DNA from: Corynebacterium sphenisci DSM 44792
Lineage (GTDB): Bacteria > Actinomycetota > Actinomycetes > Mycobacteriales > Mycobacteriaceae
Direction: 5' to 3'
Length of the DNA stretch: 64,000 nucleotides
NCBI RefSeq assembly: GCF_001941505.1
Contig: NZ_CP009248.1
Span: 1,240,001 to 1,304,000 of the forward strand
The position numbers and the translations under genes are program-made. Below the pieces are notes generated by a model, which saw nothing but the letters and a program-made list of their open reading frames with translations, ran no database searches and was not told the origin of the DNA. This document shows positions 36,067 through 45,899 of the stretch, piece after piece. Position 1 is the first letter of the stretch; the number at the start of each line of letters is the position of its first letter.

Positions 36067-36570
36067 ATGGTGCATATCCCGGTATGGGCCCTGCTGGCCG
36101 CGATCCTGGTGGTCGCCCTGGCCATCCTGGCGCTGCTGGCGTCCTCCATGGCGCAGCGGCTCAACCGCATGCACGTGCGCTGCGATCTGGCCCGGGCCTC
36201 CCTGGAGGCCGCCCTGGGCCGGCGGGCCGCGGTGACCCGGGCGGCCTTCCCGGAGCTGGCCGGGCTCGCCGGGGCCGCGGAGGCGCTGCCGCTGACCGCC
36301 GCGGAGCCCGGCCCGCGCGCCGATGCGGAGAACCGGCTCGCCGCGGCGCTCTCCGCCGCCCTGGACGAGGCCGGGGCGGCGGTGCCCGCCCCGGTGGCCC
36401 TGGAGGTCAACGACGCGCGCACCCGGGTGGACCTGGCCCGCCGCTTCTACAATGACGCGGTCACCGACACCCGGGCGCTGCGCCGGCGGCGGCTGGTGCG
36501 CGCCCTGCGCCTGGCGGGCACCGCGCCCAGCCCGGAGTACTTCGACATCGTCGCCCGCCCCGGCTCCTAG
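36067..36570 (+). CDS. Membrane-anchored protein, LemA-like/Rv2609c N-terminal-like
   Basis: A 167-residue protein with one N-terminal membrane helix (WALLAAILVVALAILALLA, 7-25) and a helical cytoplasmic part. The C-terminal segment ARTRVDLARRFYNDAVTDTR near 120-140 resembles the LemA helical motif. It sits directly after pimA (start 2 bases after the TGA), where M. tuberculosis has a longer protein with an added Nudix domain; that domain is missing here. Function unknown. Confidence 0.65.
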   Translation: MVHIPVWALLAAILVVALAILALLASSMAQRLNRMHVRCDLARASLEAALGRRAAVTRAAFPELAGLAGAAEALPLTAAEPGPRADAENRLAAALSAALDEAGAAVPAPVALEVNDARTRVDLARRFYNDAVTDTRALRRRRLVRALRLAGTAPSPEYFDIVARPGS

Positions 36571-36589
36571 GGACTTGTACCGGGCGGTC

Positions 36590-36595
36590 TACTAT
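36590..36595 (+). promoter_or_regulatory. -10-like TACTAT before pdxS
   Basis: TACTAT lies about 84 bases before the chosen TTG start of pdxS. The matching -35 is unclear: a TTGTAC nearby is too close. Confidence 0.4.
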
Positions 36596-36678
36596 TGTCG
36601 GTGACCACCGGGGCCCGGGCGCCGGCCACGCCGCCGCCCGGGTCCGCCGACACACCCGAGACATGGGAGAAGCCTGCG

Positions 36679-37581
36679 TTGACCACCTCCGAAAACACCA
36701 CCGGCCAGGGCACCGCCCGCGTCAAGCGCGGACTCGCCGAGATGCTCAAGGGCGGCGTCATCATGGACGTCGTCACCCCGGAGCAGGCGCGGATCGCCGA
36801 GGACGCCGGGGCCACCGCGGTGATGGCCCTGGAGCGGGTGCCCGCCGACATCCGCGCCCAGGGCGGCGTGTCCCGGATGTCCGACCCGGACATGATCGAC
36901 GGGATCATCGAGGCGGTGTCCATCCCGGTGATGGCCAAGGCCCGGATCGGCCACTTCGTGGAGGCCCAGGTGCTGGCCTCGCTGGGGGTGGACTTCATCG
37001 ACGAGTCCGAGGTGCTCACCCCCGCCGACTACGCCAACCACATCGACAAGTTCGCCTTCGAGGTGCCCTTCGTCTGCGGGGCCACCAACCTCGGCGAGGC
37101 GCTGCGCCGGATCAACGAGGGCGCGGCGATGATCCGCTCCAAGGGCGAGGCCGGCACCGGCGACGTGTCCAATGCGGTGACCCACATGCGCACCATCCGC
37201 GCCGAGATCAACCGGCTGCGCTCCATGGCCCCCGATGAGCTCTACGTCGCCGCCAAGGAGCTGCAGGCCCCCTACGAGCTGGTCCGGGAGGTCGCCGAGG
37301 CCGGCCGGCTGCCGGTGGTGCTGTTCACCGCCGGCGGGATCGCCACCCCCGCCGATGCCGCGATGATGATGCAGCTCGGCGCCGAGGGCGTCTTCGTCGG
37401 CTCCGGGATCTTCAAGTCCGGCGACCCCGAGCGCCGGGCCAAGGCCATCGTCCGGGCCACCCAGAACTACGACGACCCGGAGGTCGTCGCCGAGGTCTCC
37501 CGGGGCCTGGGCGAGGCGATGGTCGGCATCAACGTCGACGACATCCCCGCCCCGCACCGCCTCGCCGAGCGGGGCTGGTAG
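36679..37581 (+). CDS. pdxS: Pyridoxal 5'-phosphate synthase, synthase subunit PdxS
   Basis: Makes PLP from ribose 5-phosphate, glyceraldehyde 3-phosphate and ammonia, as a dodecamer with PdxT. The 300 residues are highly conserved: [21 protein letters not shown] near 17-37 (in parts), GGVSRMSDP, the catalytic Lys segment [14 protein letters not shown] near 82-95, [16 protein letters not shown] near 151 with the second catalytic Lys, and [33 protein letters not shown] 36679 with GGGAGAAG upstream matches family length better than the longer frame from 36595. Confidence 0.95.
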   Translation: MTTSENTTGQGTARVKRGLAEMLKGGVIMDVVTPEQARIAEDAGATAVMALERVPADIRAQGGVSRMSDPDMIDGIIEAVSIPVMAKARIGHFVEAQVLASLGVDFIDESEVLTPADYANHIDKFAFEVPFVCGATNLGEALRRINEGAAMIRSKGEAGTGDVSNAVTHMRTIRAEINRLRSMAPDELYVAAKELQAPYELVREVAEAGRLPVVLFTAGGIATPADAAMMMQLGAEGVFVGSGIFKSGDPERRAKAIVRATQNYDDPEVVAEVSRGLGEAMVGINVDDIPAPHRLAERGW

Positions 37582-37587
37582 GCGACC

Positions 37588-38448
37588 ATGGCCGATATCC
37601 AGCGCGTGCTCGACCTGGAGCGCATCGACCGGGACATCTTCCGCGGCCCGGTGATCGAGTCGGTGCTGCAGCGCACCTTCGGCGGCCAGGTCGCCGGGCA
37701 GGCGCTGGTCGCGGCCACCCGCACCGTCGGCGAGGGCTTCGCGGTGCACTCCCTGCACGCCTACTTCGTCGGCCCCGGCCGGCCGCATATCCCCACCGTG
37801 TTCGTGGTGGACCGGATCCGCGACGGCCGCTCCTTCATCGCCCGGCACGTTAAGGCGGTGCAGGACGGGCGCACCATCTTCGCCATGCAGGCCAGCTTCC
37901 ACCGGGAGGGCGACACCGGGATCGAGCACTCCGACCAGATGCGCGCCGTGCCGGACCCGGAGGACGTGGTGATGGACACCTCCGGGATGACCCGGACCCG
38001 CCGGCTGCTGCTGCGGGAATGGTCGGACTGGGACATCCGGGTGGTCGACGCCGACGACTACCGGCACAACCCGTACACCGCCTCCCAGCAGGTGGTGTGG
38101 TTCCGCTCCAAGGCGGCGCTGCCGGACGACCCCACCTTCCACGTGTGCACCCTGGCGTACATGTCGGACATGACCCTGCTGTCCTCGGCCCTGGTGCCGC
38201 ATCCCGGGGTGGAGGTGCAGGAGGCCAGCCTGGACCACGCGATGTGGTTCCTGCGGCCCTTCCGGGCCGATGAGTGGCTGCTCTACGACCAGGTCTCGCC
38301 CTCGGCGCACGCCGGCCGGGCGTTGACCCACGGCCGGATCTTCAACCGGGCCGGGGATCTCGTCGCGGTGGTCACCCAGGAGGGGCTCACCCGGCACCTG
38401 GCGCCGGGGGTGGACCCGGTGCCGCACGACCCGGGCGCGGCCGGGTGA
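37588..38448 (+). CDS. tesB: Acyl-CoA thioesterase II (TesB family)
   Basis: Hydrolyses acyl-CoA to free fatty acid and CoA. The 286-residue double-hotdog protein shows FGGQVAGQALVAATRTV near 31, SLHAYFVGPG near 54, and the triad region LDHAMWFLRPFRADEWLLY (Asp) near 213, with TLLSSALVPHPG and VVTQEGLTR (Gln) further on. Lies 6 bases after pdxS and overlaps pdxT by 4 bases. This unusual pdxS-tesB-pdxT order is shared with mycobacteria, as I recall. Confidence 0.92.
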   Translation: MADIQRVLDLERIDRDIFRGPVIESVLQRTFGGQVAGQALVAATRTVGEGFAVHSLHAYFVGPGRPHIPTVFVVDRIRDGRSFIARHVKAVQDGRTIFAMQASFHREGDTGIEHSDQMRAVPDPEDVVMDTSGMTRTRRLLLREWSDWDIRVVDADDYRHNPYTASQQVVWFRSKAALPDDPTFHVCTLAYMSDMTLLSSALVPHPGVEVQEASLDHAMWFLRPFRADEWLLYDQVSPSAHAGRALTHGRIFNRAGDLVAVVTQEGLTRHLAPGVDPVPHDPGAAG

Positions 38449-39086
38449 GCGCCCCGGTCATCGGGGTGCTCGCCCTGCAGGGCGGCGTCGCCGAGCACCA
38501 GCGGGTACTCGACCGGCTCGGCGTGGCGCATCGCCGGGTGCGCCGGCCGGCGGATCTGGCCGATCTCGCCGGGATCATCCTGCCCGGGGGCGAATCCACC
38601 ACCATCTCCCGGCTGCTGCGCACCGAGGGCCTGGCCGGGCCCCTGGCCGCGGCGCTGGCCGGGGGTCTGCCCGCCTTCGGCACCTGCGCCGGGATGATCC
38701 TGCTGGCCGAGGAGGTCCTCGACACCCGCCCGGACGCGGTGCGCCTGGGCGCGCTGCCGGTGACCGTGCGCCGCAACGCCTTCGGGCGCCAGGCCCAGTC
38801 CTTCGAGGCCGATCTCGCCGTCCGCGGGGTGGCCGGGGAGGTGCACGCCGTGTTCATCCGGGCCCCGCAGGTCACCGCGGTCGGCCCGGGGGTGGAGGTG
38901 CTCGCCCGGGTGCCGGCCGGCCATGGCCCGCATTCCGGGGCGGTGGTCGCGGTGCGCCATGGCGCGGTGCTGGCGACCAGCTTCCACCCGGAGTGCGCGC
39001 CGGGGGAGGACCGGCTGCACCGGCTCTTCCTCACCGGATGCGCCGGGATCGACCTGCCGGCGGCCGCGGGCGAAACCGGGCGGTAA
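38445..39086 (+). CDS. pdxT: Pyridoxal 5'-phosphate synthase, glutaminase subunit PdxT
   Basis: Class I glutamine amidotransferase supplying ammonia to PdxS. In 213 residues: GVLALQGGVAEH at the N-terminus, LPGGESTTISRLL near 46, the nucleophile Cys in FGTCAGMILLAEE near 79, and the His-Glu pair in TSFHPECAPGEDRLH near 179. GTG start overlaps the tesB TGA (GTGA). A C-terminal tail of about 15 residues extends past the domain. Confidence 0.95.
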   Translation: MSAPVIGVLALQGGVAEHQRVLDRLGVAHRRVRRPADLADLAGIILPGGESTTISRLLRTEGLAGPLAAALAGGLPAFGTCAGMILLAEEVLDTRPDAVRLGALPVTVRRNAFGRQAQSFEADLAVRGVAGEVHAVFIRAPQVTAVGPGVEVLARVPAGHGPHSGAVVAVRHGAVLATSFHPECAPGEDRLHRLFLTGCAGIDLPAAAGETGR

Positions 39087-39097
39087 CACCCCCCGGC

Positions 39098-39103
39098 TAT
39101 AGT
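39098..39103 (+). promoter_or_regulatory. -10 (TATAGT) upstream of yebC
   Basis: TATAGT matches TATAAT at five of six positions, 44 bases before the yebC ATG. Best -10 in this region. Confidence 0.55.
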
Positions 39104-39147
39104 GGGGCCGGATTTGACCGGCTTCGACGAGGGAGTTGATTTCGCTT

Positions 39148-39903
39148 ATGGCAGGCCACTCGAAATGGGCGACCACCAAGCACAAGAAGGCCGCCAACGA
39201 CGCCAAGCGGGGCAAGCAGTTCGCCCGCCTGGTGAAGAACATCGAGGTGGCGGCGCGCACCGGCGGCGGGGATCCGGCCGCCAACCCGACGCTCTACGAC
39301 GCGATCCAGAAGGCGAAGAAGCTCTCCGTCCCCAACGACAACATCGAGCGGGCCCGCAAGCGCGGCTCCGGCGAGGAGGCCGGCGGCGCGGACTGGGAGC
39401 TCAACCTCTACGAGGGCTACGGCCCCGGCGGGGTGGCCATGCTCATCGAGTGCCTCACCGACAACCGCAACCGGGCGGCCAGCGAGGTGCGCTCCCGGGT
39501 GACCAAGGCCGGCGGCAACATGGGCGACCCCGGGTCGGTGGCGTACATGTTCGAGCGCAAGGGCGTCGTGGTGCTGCCCAAGGACGGGCAGGAGGAGGAT
39601 GATCTGCTCATGCTGGTCATCGACGCCGGCGCCGAGGAGGTCAACGACCTCGGCGACTCCTTCGAGATCGTCTCCGGGATCAACGACCTGATGAACGTGC
39701 GCAACGCCCTGAAGGACGCCGGGGTGGAGTACGACTCCGCGGACCCGGACTACCGGGCCGATGTGGAGGTGCCCCTGGACCTGGCCGGGGCCCGGAAGAT
39801 GGTCCGGCTCATCGACGCCCTCGACGACTCCGATGACGTGCAGAACGTGTGGACCAACATGTCCATCCCCGATGAGGTGCTCGCCGAGCTCGAGGAGGAG
39901 TAG
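39148..39903 (+). CDS. yebC: YebC/PmpR family protein (TACO1-like)
   Basis: A 251-residue conserved protein. The hallmark N-terminus [14 protein letters not shown] is followed by [21 protein letters not shown] and [22 protein letters not shown], then the acidic C-terminal domain (EAPLDLAG-like end, [17 protein letters not shown]). Family members act as transcription regulators or, as shown for some YebC proteins, help ribosomes through proline stretches. The start with MAGHSKW was chosen over a longer frame by 4 codons; GAGGGAG lies upstream. It precedes ruvC as in most bacteria. Confidence 0.93.
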   Translation: MAGHSKWATTKHKKAANDAKRGKQFARLVKNIEVAARTGGGDPAANPTLYDAIQKAKKLSVPNDNIERARKRGSGEEAGGADWELNLYEGYGPGGVAMLIECLTDNRNRAASEVRSRVTKAGGNMGDPGSVAYMFERKGVVVLPKDGQEEDDLLMLVIDAGAEEVNDLGDSFEIVSGINDLMNVRNALKDAGVEYDSADPDYRADVEVPLDLAGARKMVRLIDALDDSDDVQNVWTNMSIPDEVLAELEEE

Positions 39904-39991
39904 GCGCGCCGCCCGGCCGCCGCCGCGCGGCCGGGCCCCGTCCGACGCCGGGTGCAAACATCTGTTCGGGGGATCTGGTAGGAATGGACGC

Positions 39992-40543
39992 GTGAGAATC
40001 AACGCCACCCCCATCCGCGTCATGGGCGTCGACCCCGGGCTGACCCGCTGCGGCCTCTCCATCGCCGACGGGGCGGCCGGCCGCCGGGTCACCCCGGTCG
40101 CCGTGGGCGTCGCCCGCACCCCCGCCGACCTGCCGTTGGCCGAGCGGCTGCTGCGGCTGTCCAACGCCGCCGAGGAGTGGCTGGACCGCTACCAGCCCGA
40201 TGTGGTGGCCCTGGAGCGGGTCTTCGAGCGCGGCAACGTCTCCACCGTGATCCACACCGCGCACGGGGTGGGCGTGATCATGCTCGCCGCGGCCCGCCGC
40301 GGCCTGGACATCCACGAGTACACCCCCTCCGAGGTGAAGAAGGCGGTCACCGGCAACGGACGGGCGGACAAGGCGCAGATGACCGCCATGGTCACCCGGG
40401 TGCTGGGCCTGGCCGAGCCGCCGCAGCCGGCGGACGCCGCCGACGCCCTGGCGCTGGCGGTGTGCCACTGCTGGCGGGCCCCGCAGCTGGCCCGGGAGCG
40501 CGCCGCCGCCGACCTCGCCGCCCGGGCGGGGGCCGGCCGATGA
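39992..40543 (+). CDS. ruvC: Holliday junction endonuclease RuvC
   Basis: Resolves four-way junctions after branch migration by RuvAB. In 183 residues the acidic catalytic residues are seen in [12 protein letters not shown] (Asp), [12 protein letters not shown] (Glu) and [14 protein letters not shown] (Asp pair). GTG 39992 with AGGAA upstream was chosen; an internal ATG 30 bases later is the alternative. Its TGA overlaps the ruvA ATG. Confidence 0.94.
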   Translation: MRINATPIRVMGVDPGLTRCGLSIADGAAGRRVTPVAVGVARTPADLPLAERLLRLSNAAEEWLDRYQPDVVALERVFERGNVSTVIHTAHGVGVIMLAAARRGLDIHEYTPSEVKKAVTGNGRADKAQMTAMVTRVLGLAEPPQPADAADALALAVCHCWRAPQLARERAAADLAARAGAGR

Positions 40544-41157
40544 TCGCCTCGGTGCGCGGCGAGGTCGTCGACCTCGGCGCCGGGTTCGCGGTGGTGGAAT
40601 GCGCCGGGGTGGGCCACCTGGTCACCGCCACCGCCCGCACCCTGGCCACCCTGCGCCGCGGGGAGGCCGCCCGGCTGCTCACCACCCTGGTGGTGCGCGA
40701 GGACTCGATGACCCTCTACGGCTTCGCCGATGACGAGGAGCGGCGCATGTTCGAGGTGCTGCAGACCGTCTCCAAGCTGGGCCCGAAGCTCGCCCTGGCG
40801 GTGCTCGAGGCGCTCACCCCGGCGGAGATCGCCGCCGCGGTGGCCGCCGAGGACGCCAAGGCGCTGGCCCGGGCCAACGGAGTGGGCACCCGGATGGCCG
40901 CCCGGATGATCGTGGAGCTCGGCGAGAAGGTCGCCCCCTTCGCCGCCCCGACCGGCGAACCCGCCGGCGGCGCCGCCGGGCCGGCCCCGGCCGCCGCGGC
41001 CGGCGCGGCGGGGGAGACCGTGGTGGAGGCGCTGCTGGGGCTGGGCTTCGCCCGCCCGGAGGCGGCCGCCGCCGCCGAGCGGGTGCTCGCCGCGGACCCG
41101 GAGCTGGACGTCCCCGCGGCGCTGCGCGCGGCGCTGGCGGAACTGGGCCGGAACTAG
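40540..41157 (+). CDS. ruvA: Holliday junction helicase subunit RuvA
   Basis: Binds the junction as a tetramer and loads RuvB. The 205 residues comprise the N-terminal OB domain ([13 protein letters not shown] through [11 protein letters not shown]), the helix-hairpin-helix pair ([19 protein letters not shown] and [19 protein letters not shown]), an Ala/Pro-rich flexible linker (about 132-152), and the RuvB-contact domain III ([14 protein letters not shown]). Coupled to ruvC by ATGA. Confidence 0.95.
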   Translation: MIASVRGEVVDLGAGFAVVECAGVGHLVTATARTLATLRRGEAARLLTTLVVREDSMTLYGFADDEERRMFEVLQTVSKLGPKLALAVLEALTPAEIAAAVAAEDAKALARANGVGTRMAARMIVELGEKVAPFAAPTGEPAGGAAGPAPAAAAGAAGETVVEALLGLGFARPEAAAAAERVLAADPELDVPAALRAALAELGRN

Positions 41158-41168
41158 GCTGGGCGGAC

Positions 41169-42236
41169 ATGGGCGATATCGAGAGCACCGAATTCAACCT
41201 CGCCGGCGGCGGCGGGGCCGGCCGCGAGCGCCCGGTGGACCCGGGCCCGCTGGAGGCCGAGCGCGCCGCCGAGGTCACCCTGCGGCCGAAATCCCTCGAC
41301 GAGTTCATCGGCCAGCCCAAGGTGCGCGGCCAGCTCGACCTGATCCTCTCCGGGGCCCGCCGGCGCGGGGTCACCCCCGACCACATCCTGCTCTCCGGGC
41401 CGCCCGGGCTGGGCAAGACCACCATGGCGATGATCATCGCCCAGGAGTTGGGCACCTCGCTGCGGATGACCTCCGGGCCGGCCCTGGAGCGGGCCGGGGA
41501 TCTCGCCGCGATGCTGTCGAACCTGATGGAGGGCGACGTGCTCTTCATCGACGAGATCCACCGGATCGCGCGGCCGGCGGAGGAGATGCTCTACATGGCG
41601 ATGGAGGATTTCCGGATCGACGTGATCGTCGGCAAGGGCCCGGGGGCGACCTCCATCCCCCTGGAGATCCCGCCGTTCACCCTGGCGGCGGCGACCACCC
41701 GCTCCGGGATGCTCACCGGGCCGCTGCGGGACCGCTTCGGCTACACCGCCCAGATGGAGTACTACGAGGTCGAGGATCTCACCGAGGTGGTCACCCGCGC
41801 CGCCGGGATCCTGGGCGTGGCCATCGACCCCGACGCCGCGGTGGAGATCGCCTCCCGCTCCCGGGGCACCCCCCGGATCGCGAACCGGCTGCTGCGCCGG
41901 GTGCGCGACTTCGCCGAGGTGCACGGCTCCGGGGTGATCGATCTCGGCGCCGCCCGGGCGGCGCTCATCGTCTTCGACGTCGACGAGATGGGCCTGGACC
42001 GGCTGGACCGGGCGGTGCTCGACGCGCTCATCCGCGGCCACGGCGGCGGCCCGGTGGGGGTGGGCTCCCTGGCCCTGGCCGTCGGCGAGGACCCGGGCAC
42101 CGTGGAGGAGGTCTGCGAGCCCTACCTCGTGCGCGCCGGGATGGTGGCGCGCACCGCCCGCGGCCGGGTGGCCACCGCCACCGCCTGGCGGCATCTCGGC
42201 CTGGAGCCGCCGGAGGGCGCCCCGGGCCTGTTCTGA
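41169..42236 (+). CDS. ruvB: Holliday junction branch-migration ATPase RuvB
   Basis: AAA+ hexameric motor (355 residues). [15 protein letters not shown] near 42, Walker [11 protein letters not shown] near 77, Walker [10 protein letters not shown] near 126, sensor 1 [10 protein letters not shown], the arginine finger region LRDRFGY, and the C-terminal winged helix ([24 protein letters not shown] in parts). A TAGGCT -10 that includes the ruvA stop codon lies 8 bases before the ATG, so an internal leaderless transcript is possible besides read-through from ruvCA. Confidence 0.96.
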   Translation: MGDIESTEFNLAGGGGAGRERPVDPGPLEAERAAEVTLRPKSLDEFIGQPKVRGQLDLILSGARRRGVTPDHILLSGPPGLGKTTMAMIIAQELGTSLRMTSGPALERAGDLAAMLSNLMEGDVLFIDEIHRIARPAEEMLYMAMEDFRIDVIVGKGPGATSIPLEIPPFTLAAATTRSGMLTGPLRDRFGYTAQMEYYEVEDLTEVVTRAAGILGVAIDPDAAVEIASRSRGTPRIANRLLRRVRDFAEVHGSGVIDLGAARAALIVFDVDEMGLDRLDRAVLDALIRGHGGGPVGVGSLALAVGEDPGTVEEVCEPYLVRAGMVARTARGRVATATAWRHLGLEPPEGAPGLF

Positions 42237-42280
42237 GCGCCACGCCGCGCCCTGGGGGGTGCGCCCGGGACGGGGCAGGT

Positions 42281-42286
42281 TAGACT
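42281..42286 (+). promoter_or_regulatory. Leaderless -10 (TAGACT) of yajC
   Basis: TAGACT ends 8 bases before the yajC ATG at 42295. The same hexamer precedes aspS. Confidence 0.5.
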
Positions 42287-42294
42287 CATGCGCC

Positions 42295-42639
42295 ATGGAA
42301 CCGATGCTGCTCTTGCTCCTCATGGTCGTGCTGCTGGCGGTGCCCCTGTGGCAGACCTTCCGGCAGAACAAGAAGATCCGGGAAATCCGGGCGATGCAGG
42401 ATCGGGTCGCCCCCGGTGAGCGGGTGCAGACCGGCGCCGGCGTGCACGGCCGGATCGTGGCGGTCGGCGAGACCACCGTGGACCTGGAGATCGCGGACGG
42501 CGTGGTGACCACCTGGGAGCGCGCTGCCATCCTGCGCAACCTCACCCGGGAGGCCGAGGCCGCCGAGGGGCCGGCGCGGCCCGCCCCGGAGGCGCCCGAG
42601 GCGCCCGAGGCGCCCGAGGCGCCCGCCGACGGCGCCTGA
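42295..42639 (+). CDS. yajC: Preprotein translocase accessory subunit YajC
   Basis: A 114-residue single-pass membrane protein. The N-terminal helix MLLLLLMVVLLAVPLW is followed by FRQNKKIREIRAMQDRVAPGERVQTGAGVHGRIV, the typical YajC cytoplasmic domain (seen in parts). The C-terminal tail has four tandem Glu-Ala-Pro units. ATG 42295 was chosen over an upstream out-of-family extension and has a -10 box at leaderless spacing. Heads yajC-secD-secF. Confidence 0.9.
   Translation: MEPMLLLLLMVVLLAVPLWQTFRQNKKIREIRAMQDRVAPGERVQTGAGVHGRIVAVGETTVDLEIADGVVTTWERAAILRNLTREAEAAEGPARPAPEAPEAPEAPEAPADGA
42589..42624 (+). repeat. Four 9-bp tandem repeats in yajC
   Basis: gaggcgccc is repeated four times exactly, encoding (Glu-Ala-Pro)4 at the YajC C-terminus. 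Such a repeat can change copy number without shifting the frame. Confidence 0.85.
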
Positions 42640-42724
42640 GCCGCCCGCCCCGCCCCCGCCCCCGCGGCCGCGCGCACCCGGTGCGGCCGCCCGAATCATC
42701 CCCGACCCCGGCAGGAGTCCCGTC

Positions 42725-44617
42725 TTGGCCACCTCCACCCGACGCCGCCGCGCCACCGCACGCGACCGGCGCGGCGCCCGCCCCATGCTGGCGCTGGCGC
42801 TGTTCGTCGTCATCCTCCTCCTCACCTACGCCCTGGTGCTGTTCACCGGGGATCGCAACGCCACCCCGAAACTCGGCATCGACCTGCAGGGCGGCACCCG
42901 GGTGACCCTGGTGCCGCAGGGCGACCAGCCCACCCCGGAGCAGCTCGACCAGGCCCGGCGGATCCTGGAGAACCGCGTCAACGGGATGGGCGTCACCGGC
43001 GCCGAGGTGGTCACCGACGGCGACACCCTGGTGATCACCGTGCCCGGGGAGGACTCCCAGGAGGCCCGGGCCCTGGGCCAGACCTCCCAGCTGTTCTTTC
43101 GCCCGGTGAGCCAGCCGGAGAACCCGGACATCACCGTCCTCGGCGAGCGCACCCACGAGGTCGCCGTGGACTGGGTGGAGGCCGGGGTGATCACCCCGGA
43201 GCAGGCCACCGAGGCCGTCGACGGGCTCAACGAGCGTCTGGCGGAGACCGTGCAGCAGCAGCGCGCGGCCTTCGAGGAGGCCAACCCGGATGAGCCGCTG
43301 CCGCCGGGGATGGCCGAGGACCCGGAGCCGGTGCCGCCGGTGGAGGCGCAGGCCCCCGCGGAGCCGGCGAACTCCATCGAACGCGCCGAGCGCCGGGAGC
43401 GGGTCCGCGAGGTGCTGCTGGCCGCCCGGCAGGCCGAGGACCCCACCACCCTGATGGCCGCCGCGGCCCTGCTGCAGTGCGCCGACCCCGCCGCCGCGGA
43501 TCCGCTCGGCGGGGCCGATGACCCGGCCAAGCCGCTGGTCACCTGCGATCCCTCGAACCCGGGGCAGACCCTGCTGCTGGGCCCGGCGCCGCTGCTGGAG
43601 GGCGAGGACGAGGGCGGCAAGCGCCTCTCCGGCGACGCCATCGACACCTCCTCGCCGATCAACGGCGGCTACAACCAGCAGACCGGGGAGGTGGAGGTCT
43701 CCTTCCGCTTCCGCTCCGCCGGGGGCGCCACCGGCGCGGCCACCTGGACGAAGCTGACCACCGAGTACCTGCAGCAGCAGGTCGCCATCGTGCTGGACTC
43801 CCAGGTGCTCTCCGCCCCGGTGATCCGCGAGGCCACCCCGGTGGGCTCGGCGACCTCGATCACCGGAGACTTCACCCTGGAGGAGGCGCAGGCGCTGGCG
43901 AACAACCTGCGCTACGGCGCGCTGCCGCTGAGCTTCGCCGGCGAGGACGGCGAATCCGGGGGCACCGCCACCACCATCCCGGCCAGCCTCGGCGCGGCCT
44001 CGCTGACCGCCGGCCTGGTCGCCGGGCTCATCGGCGTGCTGCTCATCGTGGTCTACGCCCTGGTGCTCTACCGGGGCCTGGGCGCGATCTCCCTGGTCTC
44101 CCTCGCCGCCTCCGGGGCGATGGTCTACGGGGTGCTCATCCTGCTCGGCCGGTGGATCGGCTACAGCCTGGATCTCGCCGGCATCGCCGGGATCGTGATC
44201 TCGATCGGCACCACCGCGGACTCCTTCATCGTCTTCTTCGAGCGGATCAAGGACGAGATCCGCGACGGCCGGACCTTCCGCTCCGCGGTGCCGCACGCCT
44301 GGCGCCGCGCCAAGCGCACCATCTGGTCCGGCAACTTCGTCTCCATCATCGCCGCGGTGGTGCTCTACGTGCTCGCCGTCGGCGACGTCAAGGGCTTCGC
44401 CTTCACCCTGGGCCTGTCCACCGCCTTCGACATCATCACCGCCTTCCTGGTCACCGCGCCGCTGGTCATCCTGGCCTCCCGGAAACCCTGGCTGGCGAAG
44501 CCGTCGATGAACGGCTTCGGGTCGGTGATGGCCCTGGCGCGCACCCGGCGCGGGGCGGGGGAGACCCTGCCCGGCGACGTCGACGCCCCCCGAACCGCCT
44601 CCCGGAAGGAGAGCTGA
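42725..44617 (+). CDS. secD: Protein translocase subunit SecD
   Basis: Uses the proton gradient to complete protein export with SecF. The 630 residues show an N-terminal helix (MLALALFVVILLLTYALVLF), the P1 head with GIDLQGGTRVTL near 51, and a long polar insertion rich in Glu, Pro and Ala (about 155-240). Five C-terminal helices follow, including the family motif GTTADSFIVFFERIKDEIR near 498-516. Basic C-terminal tail. TTG start with AGGAG 7 bases upstream. One base separates its TGA from secF. Confidence 0.95.
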   Translation: MATSTRRRRATARDRRGARPMLALALFVVILLLTYALVLFTGDRNATPKLGIDLQGGTRVTLVPQGDQPTPEQLDQARRILENRVNGMGVTGAEVVTDGDTLVITVPGEDSQEARALGQTSQLFFRPVSQPENPDITVLGERTHEVAVDWVEAGVITPEQATEAVDGLNERLAETVQQQRAAFEEANPDEPLPPGMAEDPEPVPPVEAQAPAEPANSIERAERRERVREVLLAARQAEDPTTLMAAAALLQCADPAAADPLGGADDPAKPLVTCDPSNPGQTLLLGPAPLLEGEDEGGKRLSGDAIDTSSPINGGYNQQTGEVEVSFRFRSAGGATGAATWTKLTTEYLQQQVAIVLDSQVLSAPVIREATPVGSATSITGDFTLEEAQALANNLRYGALPLSFAGEDGESGGTATTIPASLGAASLTAGLVAGLIGVLLIVVYALVLYRGLGAISLVSLAASGAMVYGVLILLGRWIGYSLDLAGIAGIVISIGTTADSFIVFFERIKDEIRDGRTFRSAVPHAWRRAKRTIWSGNFVSIIAAVVLYVLAVGDVKGFAFTLGLSTAFDIITAFLVTAPLVILASRKPWLAKPSMNGFGSVMALARTRRGAGETLPGDVDAPRTASRKES

Positions 44618-44618
44618 C

Positions 44619-45806
44619 ATGGCCGAGCCCACCACCACCGGGACCGGGGCGGTCGCCCCGCAGGACTCGTTGCGCGGCCGGCAGGCCGGCGGCGTGCTCA
44701 CCCGCCTCTACACCGGCGCCGGCGGGGTCGACATCGTCGGCCGCTCGCGGCGCTGGTTCACCATCGCCGCCGCGGTGATCGTGATCGCCCTCGCCGCGAT
44801 CGCGATCCGCGGCTTCAGCCTGGGCATCGACTTCGAGGGCGGCACCCGGATGACCATGCCCGCCGGGCAGGTCGCCGAGGAGGCCGCCGAGGAGGTGTTC
44901 ACCGACGCCACCGGGGTGGTCCCGGAGCAGGTGCAGATCATCGGCTCCGGGGAGGGCCGGGTGCTGGAGATCACCTCCACCCGGCTCAGCGAGGCCGAGA
45001 TCGGCGACGCCCGGGAGGCCCTGTTCGAGGAGTTCTCCCCCGTCGACGCCACCGGCGCGCCCAGCCCGGACACCATCGGCGACTCCACCGTCTCCGAATC
45101 CTGGGGCAGCTCCATCACCGAGCGGATGCTCATCGCCGCGGTGGTCTTCCTGGTCCTGGTCTTCGGCTACATCACCCTGCGCTTCGAGCGGGATATGGCG
45201 ATCGCGGCGATCGCGGGCCTGCTCGTCGACGGGGTGGTGATCCTGGGCTGCTACTCGCTCACCGGGCTGCAGGTCTCCCCGGCCACGGTGATCGGCCTGC
45301 TCACCGTGCTGTCCTTCTCCCTCTACGACACCGTGGTGGTCTTCGACAAGGTGGAGGAGAACACCGCCGGCTTCGCCGGGTCCACCCGCCGCTCCTACCC
45401 GGAGCTGGTGAACCTGGCGGTCAACCAGTCCATCATGCGCTCCATCAACACCACCGTGTCCACCTTGCTGCCGGTGGCCGCGCTGCTGCTCATCGCGGTG
45501 TGGGCGCTGGGCGTGTCCACCCTGGCGGACCTGGCGGTGATCCAGTTCATCGGCATCATCGAGGGCACCTTCTCCTCGATCTTCCTCGCCGCGCCGATCC
45601 TGGTGGCCCTGAAGTCCCGGCAGCGCAAGTACCGCGAGCACGCCACCCGGGTGGCGGCCGCCCGCGCCGGGGAGGACCCGGACGCCGCGGAATCCGCCGC
45701 GGCGGCCGAGGCCGCGCCCGCCGCCGGGGCGCCGCGCGCCGGCATCGACCCGGCCCCGGGCGCGGGCGAGTCCGGACCCCTGACCTGGCGGCCGGGCGGG
45801 CGCTGA
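44619..45806 (+). CDS. secF: Protein translocase subunit SecF
   Basis: Partner of SecD (395 residues). First helix at about 48-68, then FSLGIDFEGGTRMTM near 67, and a periplasmic P4-like domain. The five-helix bundle contains LYDTVVVFDKVEEN near 237 and SIMRSINTTVSTLLPV near 272. A C-terminal tail of about 60 residues is Ala/Glu/Pro-rich. In C. glutamicum I recall the lipoprotein gene dciAE following secF; none is present here, and apt begins 93 bases later. Confidence 0.95.
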   Translation: MAEPTTTGTGAVAPQDSLRGRQAGGVLTRLYTGAGGVDIVGRSRRWFTIAAAVIVIALAAIAIRGFSLGIDFEGGTRMTMPAGQVAEEAAEEVFTDATGVVPEQVQIIGSGEGRVLEITSTRLSEAEIGDAREALFEEFSPVDATGAPSPDTIGDSTVSESWGSSITERMLIAAVVFLVLVFGYITLRFERDMAIAAIAGLLVDGVVILGCYSLTGLQVSPATVIGLLTVLSFSLYDTVVVFDKVEENTAGFAGSTRRSYPELVNLAVNQSIMRSINTTVSTLLPVAALLLIAVWALGVSTLADLAVIQFIGIIEGTFSSIFLAAPILVALKSRQRKYREHATRVAAARAGEDPDAAESAAAAEAAPAAGAPRAGIDPAPGAGESGPLTWRPGGR

Positions 45807-45899
45807 CGCCGGGGTAACGTGAAGGTGAGCACCGGCCCGGCCCCCCGCGGCCCCGGGGGGCACCCCCGGGCCCCGGGAACTCGACCCATGGAGGCACCC

